Both the position numbers and the translations under genes were made by a program. Positions 1 through 4,893 of a stretch of DNA of 9,047 bases are shown piece by piece. The DNA lies in NCBI GenBank assembly GCA_016302525.1, contig JAEDNJ010000056.1, positions 1-9,047 of the forward strand, read 5' to 3'. The DNA is from Phascolarctobacterium sp. Lineage in GTDB: Bacteria > Bacillota > Negativicutes > Acidaminococcales > Acidaminococcaceae. The notes beneath the pieces were generated by a model that did no database searches, was not told the origin of the DNA, and saw nothing but the letters and a program-made list of their open reading frames with translations. Numbering within the stretch: the first letter of the stretch is position 1; each line of letters opens with the position of its first letter.

Positions 1-60
1 AGAAAAGCAGAAGATTCCTATATAACAGCTTTGTATCTTGGGTAGAGAGCAAGGTGCTTC

Positions 61-106
61 AAATAAAAAAACACCTTATTTTCATCTAAATTTGAAAATA
101 AGGTGT
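61..106 (-). terminator. Second tandem rho-independent terminator downstream of tRNA-Arg
   Basis: A perfect 14-bp inverted repeat (arms 71-84 and 93-106, 8-base loop) is followed on the minus strand by a T-rich tail (complement of 61-70). The plus strand has no T-run after the hairpin, so it works for minus-strand transcription. It lies behind the terminator at 125-157 and would be a back-up stop for the tRNA transcript. Confidence 0.75.
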
Positions 107-124
107 CAATAAGGTGCGGAAACG

Positions 125-157
125 AAAAAAGCGGCTTTCCAGAATCTGGAAAACCGC
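125..157 (-). terminator. Rho-independent terminator of the tRNA-Arg transcript
   Basis: The GC-containing stem spans 131-157 and starts GCGG and ends CCGC; its arms pair almost without mismatch around a very short loop. On the minus strand it runs straight into six T's (complement of 125-130). It begins 9 bases after the tRNA 3' end, the usual place for a tRNA terminator. Confidence 0.9.
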
Positions 158-165
158 ATGGTTAC

Positions 166-242
166 TGGTGATCCCGGCCAGAGTCGAACTGGCGACCTAC
201 CGCTTAGGAGGCGGTTGCTCTATCCTACTGAGCTACGGAACC
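166..242 (-). tRNA. tRNA-Arg, anticodon CCT
   Basis: Read on the minus strand this is a complete 77-base cloverleaf. The acceptor arm starts GGTTCCG and pairs with CGGGATC near the 3' end (with two G-U pairs), followed by discriminator A and an encoded CCA. The D-arm has GCTCAGTAGGATAGAGC. The anticodon stem CCGC/GCGG encloses the loop CTCCTAA, giving anticodon CCT, which reads the arginine codon AGG. The T-arm contains the GTTCGACTC motif. It is a single-gene unit with its own promoter (261-289) and tandem terminators on the far side. Confidence 0.97.
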
Positions 243-260
243 ATATGAAATTACTATAAT

Positions 261-289
261 ATTATAGCTCAAAAAGCCCTCTCTGGCAA
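261..289 (-). promoter_or_regulatory. Sigma-A type promoter of tRNA-Arg
   Basis: On the minus strand, TTGCCA (289-284) and a perfect TATAAT (266-261) are separated by exactly 17 bases. The predicted start near 254 leaves a leader of about a dozen bases before the tRNA 5' end at 242. The -35 box lies within the hairpin at 272-297. Confidence 0.8.
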
Positions 290-297
290 GGGCTTTT
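272..297. terminator. Symmetric hairpin with AAAAGCCCT/AGGGCTTTT arms, possible bidirectional terminator
   Basis: A perfect 9-bp inverted repeat (272-280 and 289-297) with an 8-base loop. The outer A/T runs make it terminator-like in both directions. No gene ends at it inside the window, and it overlaps the -35 region of the tRNA promoter, so its role is uncertain: a relic terminator, or insulation between the two divergent promoters. Confidence 0.45.
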
Positions 298-327
298 GCT
301 CAGAAGCAGGTGGATTGCTTTTGCTGG

Positions 328-356
328 TTGTCAAAATCTGTTAAAGGATGTATAAT
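328..356 (+). promoter_or_regulatory. Strong sigma-A type promoter upstream of the HAD gene leader
   Basis: TTGTCA (328-333) and a perfect TATAAT (351-356) are separated by 17 bases. Transcription would start near 363 on the plus strand. The first gene in that direction begins at 657, so this promoter implies either a leader of about 290 nt or a separate untranslated transcript. It is divergent from the tRNA promoter. Confidence 0.6.
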
Positions 357-362
357 TTTACG

Positions 363-656
363 CAAGCTTTATATCAAAGAATGTCCCCTAAATTGCAGTA
401 AGAGCGTACACACTTTTGGGTGCAAATTTTCCCTTAAGGAATATGCGTAAAATGAAAGTCTTAGAAAAAGGTCTTAATAGGCATAAATGTGTTTTACAAG
501 AGGGCTGTTCTAAGAATATGCCTATAATAAAATCATAGTAAAAGCTTTTAGTATAGGTATAAAATTTTATAGCACTAGGGACTGTTCTAAAAATATGAAG
601 CATTACCAAAACATGAGCAAATTGGCAAAATGGTAAGAGTTTATAGGGAGAGAGCT
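363..656 (+). other. Untranslated leader or small-RNA candidate region upstream of the HAD phosphatase
   Basis: No credible coding sequence was found in this stretch. It contains a 9-bp inverted repeat ATAGGCATA/TATGCCTAT (477-485 and 517-525), and a second imperfect one (521-532 with 546-557, 11 of 12 positions pair). These overlap at 521-525, so the two hairpins exclude each other. A 14-bp palindrome TATAAAATTTTATA follows at 558-571, and TTACCA/TGGTAA arms (603-608 and 631-636) lie just ahead of the Shine-Dalgarno. I see no T-run making any of these a clear terminator. The region could be a regulated leader, a small RNA, or eroded sequence. Confidence 0.3.
501..597 (+). repeat. Imperfect direct repeat with core CTGTTCTAARAATATG
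   Basis: Two copies, 501-520 and 577-597, share AGGG(A)CTGTTCTAARAATATG with only a few differences, spaced about 76 bases apart. They flank the inverted-repeat element 517-571. They might be footprints of a small mobile repeat, but no transposase or target duplication was recognised. Confidence 0.5.
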
Positions 657-1313
657 ATGTTTAAGAATATTTTGTTTGATTTAGATGGAACGCTGACAGA
701 TTCAGCCGAGGGCATTACCAAATGCGTGCAGTATGCTTTGGCTGCTCAGGGCATTGATGAGCCTGATTTAAGTAAGCTAGAGGTTTTTGTGGGTCCACCA
801 CTGCGTGCCTCCTTTCAAAATTACTATGGCTTGACAAAGGAGCAGGCTGAGGCTAGCCTGTGGAAATATCGTGAACGCTACGAAAAGCTGGGCATTTGGG
901 AAAACAAGCTCTATCCTGGCATTAAAGAGCTGCTGCGTGATTTGCATACAGCGGGCTATCGTCTTGGCATTGCTACGGGCAAGCCTGAGCCCCACGCTAT
1001 CAAAATAGCCGAGCATTTTGGCATTGCTCGCTATCTTGATATGGTGGCTGGCACAGCCTTAGACGGCTCCTTTGATGATAAAAAAATCGTCATGGCGAAC
1101 GCTTTGGCAAGGTGGGGCATTGTAAGCCCAGAGGACAAGGCAGAGACTGTGCTCATTGGCGACCGCGATCAGGATGCGATTTCTGCCCATGTTAACGGTG
1201 TCAAGTGTATAGGCATACGCTACGGCTTTGCTAAGCCTAATGAATTAGAGGAAGCAGGCGCAGATATAATTCTAGATACCGTAGAAGATGTGTACCGTTA
1301 TTTCCTAAAATAA
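657..1313 (+). CDS. HAD-superfamily phosphatase, phosphoglycolate phosphatase-like
   Basis: A 218-residue cytosolic hydrolase that should dephosphorylate a small phosphorylated metabolite; the substrate cannot be read from sequence. All four HAD motifs are present. Motif I is FDLDGT, with nucleophile D8 and acid/base D10. Motif II is the threonine in IATGK (T107). Motif III is a lysine at 142-143, after the DDKK stretch. Motif IV is GDRDQD (D169, D173), for magnesium. The segment between motifs I and II (about residues 16-85) is the helical C1 cap of the Gph/YjjG-type subfamily. The start at 657 is chosen because AGGGAG lies at 645-650 with a 6-base gap and the protein then begins directly with the strand leading to motif I. 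An in-frame ATG at 630 would add nine residues and has no Shine-Dalgarno. The gene appears monocistronic; no terminator is obvious before the promoter at 1349. Confidence 0.92.
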   Translation: MFKNILFDLDGTLTDSAEGITKCVQYALAAQGIDEPDLSKLEVFVGPPLRASFQNYYGLTKEQAEASLWKYRERYEKLGIWENKLYPGIKELLRDLHTAGYRLGIATGKPEPHAIKIAEHFGIARYLDMVAGTALDGSFDDKKIVMANALARWGIVSPEDKAETVLIGDRDQDAISAHVNGVKCIGIRYGFAKPNELEEAGADIILDTVEDVYRYFLK

Positions 1314-1348
1314 TCTCACTGATTTTTTCATCTAGGCGAAGTTTTTGC

Positions 1349-1377
1349 TTTTGTTTTAACGAAAACTGTGCTATAAT
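1349..1377 (+). promoter_or_regulatory. Extended -10 promoter of the hydrogenase-rubrerythrin gene
   Basis: A perfect TATAAT at 1372-1377 is preceded by TG plus one base (1369-1371), the extended -10 form, which tolerates the poor -35 (TTTTGT at 1349-1354, 17-base spacer). The start would be near 1384, giving a leader of about 65 nt that contains the PerR-like box. Confidence 0.7.
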
Positions 1378-1393
1378 AGCAAGAGCTTCTAGA

Positions 1394-1408
1394 TTATAAT
1401 CATTATAG
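1394..1408 (+). promoter_or_regulatory. Putative PerR box (peroxide-responsive Fur-family operator)
   Basis: TTATAATCATTATAG matches the Bacillus-type PerR consensus TTATAATNATTATAA at 14 of 15 positions, with 7-1-7 inverted symmetry. It sits about 10-25 bases downstream of the predicted transcription start, where a bound repressor would block initiation or clearance. Rubrerythrin genes are classical members of PerR regulons in anaerobic Firmicutes, which agrees with the gene that follows. A related half-site (GATTACAATC, 1408-1417) continues the symmetry. The region is AT-rich, so chance cannot be excluded. A Fur or Zur site would look similar. Confidence 0.65.
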
Positions 1409-1449
1409 ATTACAATCTTGAAATTAGTTTTCGGTTTGGAGGAGAAATT

Positions 1450-3537
1450 ATGAGTAAACATTTGCCGATTACTGTTCGTGTTCCTATTGCTGAGGATAAT
1501 ATTTCTATTCAGCGTGACGAAGCCAAGTGTATTAAATGCGGTCAATGCGCTGCTATGTGCAGAGACTATATTGGCGTTCTCGGAACCTATGATTTAGCTA
1601 AGACTGGTGACGAACCTATTTGCATTAATTGCGGTCAATGTGCCAATGTTTGTCCTGTGGATTCTATTACTGAGCGTCAGGACTGGGTAAAGGTTGCCCA
1701 GGCTATCAAGGATCCCAGCAAGGTAGTTATTGTCAGCACTTCTCCCTCTGTGCGCGTCGGTCTGGGTGAAGAATTTGGTATGCCCTTCGGCAGCTTTGTA
1801 GAGGGCAAGATGGTTGCGCTGTTAAAGGCTTTGGGCGTAGACTATGTTTTGGATACTGCCTTTGCTGCCGATTTGACCATCGTAGAGGAAGCAAGCGAGC
1901 TCATTGAGCGTGTAACCAAGGGCACTAAGCCCCTGCCGCAGTTTACCAGCTGCTGCCCTGCCTGGGTTAAATTCGCAGAGACCTATTACCCTGAGCTGCT
2001 GCCGCATATTTCTACGGCTAAGAGCCCCATTGGTATGCAGGGTCCTACCATTAAGACTTATTTTGCGAAAAAGATGGGGATTGACCCCAAGAGCATTGTC
2101 AATGTTGCTTTAACTCCGTGTACTGCTAAGAAGTACGAAATTCAACGCGAGGAAATGAACGCTGCCGGCAGAAGCATGAATATGCCTGAGCTGCGTGACA
2201 TGGACCTTGTTGTGACTACCCGTGAGCTGGCTAACTGGGCTCGTGCTGAGGGCGTTGATTTTGCTGCCCTGCAGGATGTTCCCTTTGATAAGCTGATGGG
2301 TGAGGCTTCTGGTGCTGGAGTTATCTTTGGTAACACTGGCGGCGTTATGGAGGCTGCTCTGCGTACTGCCTACAAATACATTACTCATGAGGATGCTCCC
2401 AAGGCTTTGTACGAGCTGGAGCCCGTGCGTGGTATGGAGGGCGTGAAGGAGGCAACCTTGAAGGTTGGCGACTTAGATGTTAATATTGCTGTCGTTTATG
2501 GCACAGGCAATGTGCGTAAGATGATTGAAAAGGTGAAAGCTGGCACTAAGCAATATCACTTTATCGAGGTTATGACCTGTCCTGGTGGCTGCATTGGCGG
2601 TGGCGGTCAACCTAAGGATAGAGAGTATATTGGCGAAGAGGTGCAAAAGCAGCGCATTGCCAGCCTGTATGCTCGTGATGAGGCTTTGGCAAACCGTGAT
2701 AGCCATAACAACACAGAGATTGCTAAGCTGTACGAGGAATTCTACGGACATCCCTTAAGCGAGCTGGCAGAGGCTATGCTGCATACTAGCTATACAGATC
2801 GCAGTGGCGATTTGAATAAACCCAAAACTAACAAGGAAGAAGCTGTTGCTTCTGTTCAAGGAGGAAAGAAAATGAAAAAATTCAAATGCTCTATTTGTGG
2901 CTATATCTATGAGGGCGAGGCTGCTCCCGAAAAATGCCCTGTTTGCAAACAACCGGCAACTGTTTTCGAGGAAATCGTTGAAGCTGCTCCCCAAGCTCCT
3001 AAATCCTTAAAGGGCACCAAGACGGAAAAGAACCTGATGGATGCTCTTGCTGGCGAATCCATGGCTCGCAACAAATACACCTGGTTTGCTATTGTTGCTC
3101 GCAAGGCTGGCTATGACCAAATCGCAGAGCTGTTCGAGAAAACTGCTAATAACGAAAAGGCTCATGCTTATATGTGGTTCCAAGAGCTGGGCGGCTTAGG
3201 CGACACTGCTGCTAACCTGCTGGCTGCTGCTGAGGGCGAAAACCATGAATGGACCGATATGTACGTTCAAATGGCTAAGGATGCTGAGGAAGAGGGCTTC
3301 CCCGAAATCGCAGCTAAAATGCGCGGTGTTGCAGCTGTAGAAAAACGCCATGAAGAACGCTATCGCAAGCTGCTGCAAAATGTTGAAACCATGAAGGTGT
3401 TCAGCAAGGAAAGCGGTCTGACCATTTGGGAATGCCGTAACTGTGGTCATATCGTTGTTGGTCCGGATGCTCCTGAGGTTTGCCCGATTTGCGCTCATCC
3501 GCAAGGCTTCTTTGAAGTATATAACGAGAACTTCTAA
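1450..3537 (+). CDS. [FeFe] hydrogenase fused to rubredoxin-rubrerythrin-rubredoxin
   Basis: A 695-residue cytosolic redox protein; no signal peptide or membrane segment is seen. Residues 20-72 form a 2[4Fe-4S] ferredoxin domain (C27, C30, C33, C37; C58, C61, C64, C68). Residues about 90-450 are the H-cluster domain: L1 TSCCPAW (C168, C169), L2 TPCTAKK (C224, K227) and L3 MTCPGGC (C377, C381). Its C-terminal tail, near LHTSYTDR, is followed by a linker of roughly 20 residues. Residues 475-505 are a short rubredoxin (C480, C483, C496, C499). Residues 525-645 are a rubrerythrin diiron bundle with expected ligands E536, E569/H572, E597/E600 and E631/H634. Residues 658-690 are a second rubredoxin (C662, C665, C678, C681). 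Expected roles are H2 turnover and H2O2 reduction; direct electron flow between the two is inference. L2 has threonine where the usual motif has methionine, as I recall for group B-like monomeric enzymes. The ATG has GGAGGAG at 1438-1444. An internal start lies at 2872. Confidence 0.9.
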   Translation: MSKHLPITVRVPIAEDNISIQRDEAKCIKCGQCAAMCRDYIGVLGTYDLAKTGDEPICINCGQCANVCPVDSITERQDWVKVAQAIKDPSKVVIVSTSPSVRVGLGEEFGMPFGSFVEGKMVALLKALGVDYVLDTAFAADLTIVEEASELIERVTKGTKPLPQFTSCCPAWVKFAETYYPELLPHISTAKSPIGMQGPTIKTYFAKKMGIDPKSIVNVALTPCTAKKYEIQREEMNAAGRSMNMPELRDMDLVVTTRELANWARAEGVDFAALQDVPFDKLMGEASGAGVIFGNTGGVMEAALRTAYKYITHEDAPKALYELEPVRGMEGVKEATLKVGDLDVNIAVVYGTGNVRKMIEKVKAGTKQYHFIEVMTCPGGCIGGGGQPKDREYIGEEVQKQRIASLYARDEALANRDSHNNTEIAKLYEEFYGHPLSELAEAMLHTSYTDRSGDLNKPKTNKEEAVASVQGGKKMKKFKCSICGYIYEGEAAPEKCPVCKQPATVFEEIVEAAPQAPKSLKGTKTEKNLMDALAGESMARNKYTWFAIVARKAGYDQIAELFEKTANNEKAHAYMWFQELGGLGDTAANLLAAAEGENHEWTDMYVQMAKDAEEEGFPEIAAKMRGVAAVEKRHEERYRKLLQNVETMKVFSKESGLTIWECRNCGHIVVGPDAPEVCPICAHPQGFFEVYNENF
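2858..2874 (+). promoter_or_regulatory. Internal Shine-Dalgarno and ATG at the fusion junction
   Basis: AAGGAGG at 2858-2864, a 7-base gap, then ATG at 2872-2874, in frame with the upstream hydrogenase. This is at least as good a ribosome-binding site as any in the window. It sits exactly where the rubredoxin/rubrerythrin module begins (residue 475). Such a site has no reason to be kept inside a pure fusion, so it suggests internal initiation or a recent fusion of two adjacent genes. Confidence 0.75.
2872..3537 (+). CDS. Possible stand-alone rubrerythrin from the internal start (nested, same frame)
   Basis: Translation from the internal ATG would give a 221-residue protein, a normal size for a rubrerythrin with a rubredoxin domain at each end. 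The order is rubredoxin (four cysteines, residues 6-25), diiron four-helix domain with two ExxH motifs, and rubredoxin (last 35 residues). Rubrerythrins reduce hydrogen peroxide to water with electrons from rubredoxin-type centres in anaerobes. Lysine and glutamate codons lean towards AAA/GAA here, whereas the hydrogenase part strongly prefers AAG/GAG (my hand count), so the two parts look like once-separate genes. Whether the free form is made cannot be told from sequence. The alternative is that only the 695-residue fusion exists. Confidence 0.5.
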   Translation: MKKFKCSICGYIYEGEAAPEKCPVCKQPATVFEEIVEAAPQAPKSLKGTKTEKNLMDALAGESMARNKYTWFAIVARKAGYDQIAELFEKTANNEKAHAYMWFQELGGLGDTAANLLAAAEGENHEWTDMYVQMAKDAEEEGFPEIAAKMRGVAAVEKRHEERYRKLLQNVETMKVFSKESGLTIWECRNCGHIVVGPDAPEVCPICAHPQGFFEVYNENF

Positions 3538-3557
3538 TTTTTATATTGCTAAAAAAT

Positions 3558-3597
3558 ACAACCCGTGGGGATTATCTCCACGGGTTGTGCTATTTTA
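3558..3597 (+). terminator. Rho-independent terminator of the hydrogenase-rubrerythrin gene
   Basis: A stem of about 13 bp (3558-3570 with 3576-3588, one G-T pair, loop ATTAT) starts 20 bases after the stop codon. It is followed by TATTTTA on the plus strand. On the minus strand the tail is even richer in T, so it can also stop transcription arriving from purC. Confidence 0.88.
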
Positions 3598-3608
3598 TGG
3601 CACGCTTA

Positions 3609-3830
3609 TTAGCTAATGCTCTGCTAACTATAATAGATGAGTTCGTTTATGCTGTGCTAGCTATAATAAATTGTGTTAGCTTAATAAACTATACTGTATT
3701 AGCTAGAGTAAGCAAGCTGGTTTAGCAACTGACTAGAATAAGTTAGCTTGCTTATAACAAATGCTGTGCTAGCTAGATAAATGTGTTAGCTCAATAAGCA
3801 ACACTGTCTTAGCTGTAACAAATGAGCTGG
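3609..3830 (+). repeat. Degenerate AGCT-rich repeat cluster with ~110-bp higher-order period
   Basis: The 361-bp convergent gap holds no gene; most of it is this cluster. A 22-base start unit (ATGCTGTGCTAGCTATAATA and variants) occurs at 3616, 3649 and 3761. The segment 3649-3720 realigns with 3761-3830 at roughly three quarters identity. The tetramer AGCT recurs with matched spacing in both copies: 3659, 3678, 3701, 3715 and 3771, 3788, 3811, 3825, so three of the four pairs are exactly 110 bases apart. Many units read TTAGCT or CTAGCT followed by an A/T-rich AATAA-like tail. Stops in all frames make coding unlikely. The function is unknown. Confidence 0.75.
3709..3754. repeat. 10-bp perfect inverted repeat inside the repeat cluster
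   Basis: TAAGCAAGCT (3709-3718) and AGCTTGCTTA (3745-3754) are exact inverse complements around 26 bases, extendable by G-T pairs. It has no T-tail, so it is not an intrinsic terminator by itself. It could form a hairpin in the read-through RNA of either convergent gene. Confidence 0.5.
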
Positions 3831-3851
3831 CTTGCAGTGGGCAAAATATAC

Positions 3852-3883
3852 AAAAAAGGCTAATGCCGCGAAGCATTAGCCTT
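3852..3883 (-). terminator. Rho-independent terminator of purC
   Basis: A perfect 11-bp stem AAGGCTAATGC/GCATTAGCCTT (3856-3866 and 3873-3883, loop CGCGAA) ends in six T's on the minus strand (complement of 3852-3857). It lies 15 bases beyond the purC stop codon. Confidence 0.92.
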
Positions 3884-3898
3884 AAGTGTTAAATAAGC

Positions 3899-4585
3899 TT
3901 ATTTTGCAAAGAACAGGTCGTTTAATGCCAGAGGCTCGATGTATTGACCATCCTTGTAAACGCGCATATTGCCGGAAGCGATTTCGTCAATCAGCATAAC
4001 CTTGCCGTCTGCATCATAGCCATATTCAAATTTAATGTCGTACAGATCCAGACCCTTTTCCTTCATATCGTCAGCAACGATTTGGGTAATTTTTTGGGTC
4101 ATTTCCTTGATGTCGTCATATTGTTGCTCGGTCATAACGCCCAGAATAACCAAGCCGTCCTTAGTAACCAGAGGGTCGCCCAGGTCGTCATTCTTGAAGG
4201 TCATTTCTACATAGCCAGGCAGAGCAGCGCCTTCTTCAATGTATTGGCAATAACGACGGTAGAAGCTGCCTACTGCTCTATGACGGCAGATAACCTCTAA
4301 GCCCTTGCCAAATACCTTAGCAGGCAGAACCTCCATGGTAACATCGTCCAGGTTAGCCTTTACGAAGTGGGTTCTAATGCCAGCAGCATTAATTTTGTTG
4401 AAGTAATACTCGGTCATTTCCAGGTTGATTCTGCCAACGCCTTCGATAGACAGGGTTGCATGGTTGCAGCCAGGGTCGAATTTGCCGTCCGGAGTTCCGG
4501 TGCAGTCATCCTTAAATTTCAGCAGATAGTTGCCGTTTTCCAGTTTAAATACATTTTTGGTTTTACCAGTGTAAACTAATTCCAT
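3899..4585 (-). CDS. purC: Phosphoribosylaminoimidazole-succinocarboxamide synthase (SAICAR synthetase)
   Basis: A 228-residue cytosolic enzyme of de novo purine synthesis. It joins CAIR and aspartate with ATP to form SAICAR. Recognisable PurC features in order: the N-terminal nucleotide-binding strand [12 protein letters not shown], the KFKDDCTG loop, [12 protein letters not shown] in the middle (substrate-binding arginines), and the C-terminal ELxDE-like metal/ATP segment, here [12 protein letters not shown]. The sequence resembles the divergent short PurC found in clostridia and relatives rather than the enterobacterial form; length is near the family's usual 230-240. The start is placed at ATG 4585, with GGGAG 8 bases upstream. 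A TTG six bases earlier (4591) would sit too close to that site. The gene is alone: no other pur gene is adjacent, and I saw no clear purine riboswitch or PurR box in the leader of about 110 nt. Confidence 0.95.
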   Translation of the reverse strand: MELVYTGKTKNVFKLENGNYLLKFKDDCTGTPDGKFDPGCNHATLSIEGVGRINLEMTEYYFNKINAAGIRTHFVKANLDDVTMEVLPAKVFGKGLEVICRHRAVGSFYRRYCQYIEEGAALPGYVEMTFKNDDLGDPLVTKDGLVILGVMTEQQYDDIKEMTQKITQIVADDMKEKGLDLYDIKFEYGYDADGKVMLIDEIASGNMRVYKDGQYIEPLALNDLFFAK

Positions 4586-4700
4586 TGTCAAGTCTCCCTC
4601 ATTTCCCTAAATTTTTAAATGGCATATAACATCTATTTCAACACGGCTTTTGATGTTTTCCCTAGTTTTAAATAGTATGCAATACACCCTTAACATAGCA

Positions 4701-4729
4701 ATTTTATCACAAGAACACCATTTAATCAA
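4701..4729 (-). promoter_or_regulatory. Promoter of purC
   Basis: On the minus strand, TTGATT (4729-4724) and TAAAAT (4706-4701) are 17 bases apart, and the -10 is preceded by TGA in the extended -10 position. The start near 4694 gives a leader of about 110 nt. It contains AACATC...GATGTT arms (4629-4634 and 4653-4658), not recognisable as a known riboswitch. Confidence 0.65.
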
Positions 4730-4808
4730 TAAAAAAGTAGTGAGCTCATGTATACATTTTTTACTGCTTTTCTGGGCGCTTTCAGGACTTTTATGAGGGG
4801 ATTTTTTA

Positions 4809-4837
4809 TTGACAGGGGGAGCATTTGCATCTATAAT
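4809..4837 (+). promoter_or_regulatory. Full-consensus sigma-A promoter of the decarboxylase-symporter operon
   Basis: TTGACA (4809-4814), 17 bases, TATAAT (4832-4837): both hexamers match consensus perfectly. The start near 4844 leaves a leader of about 50 nt before the GGAGGA Shine-Dalgarno. High basal expression, or control by a repressor, is expected. The rest of 4586-4808 holds the purC leader and promoter and no gene; it includes a 10-bp palindrome ATGTATACAT near 4748. Confidence 0.85.
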
Positions 4838-4893
4838 CAAGCTAGGTATTTGTTTTTGATTTACCTTAATCGTTTTTAAAGGAGGACAGATAA

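Noticed and set aside
388..609. 73-codon minus-strand open frame upstream of the HAD gene
   Set aside because: No Shine-Dalgarno before its ATG, an F/K/I/Y-rich composition expected of AT-rich non-coding DNA, no recognisable domain, and it is full of the repeats described there.
630..656. Upstream ATG extending the HAD protein by nine residues
   Set aside because: It lacks a ribosome site and adds residues ahead of the conserved N-terminal strand; ATG 657 has AGGGAG at a proper distance.
1237..1545. 102-codon minus-strand open frame spanning the hydrogenase promoter
   Set aside because: It overlaps two well-supported plus-strand genes and their promoter, and has no ribosome site or family resemblance.
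1530..1660. Near-identical DNA stretches TGCGGTCAATG repeated within the hydrogenase gene
   Set aside because: They are the two [4Fe-4S] cysteine motifs of the ferredoxin domain and are explained by the protein sequence.
3609..3830. CRISPR array
   Set aside because: Repeats are degenerate, spacing is uneven and short, no unique spacers of constant length exist, and no cas genes are present.
4586..4700. Purine riboswitch or PurR site in the purC leader
   Set aside because: Only a weak AACATC/GATGTT pairing is visible; I could not find the conserved loops or core of a purine riboswitch nor a PurBox-like repeat.
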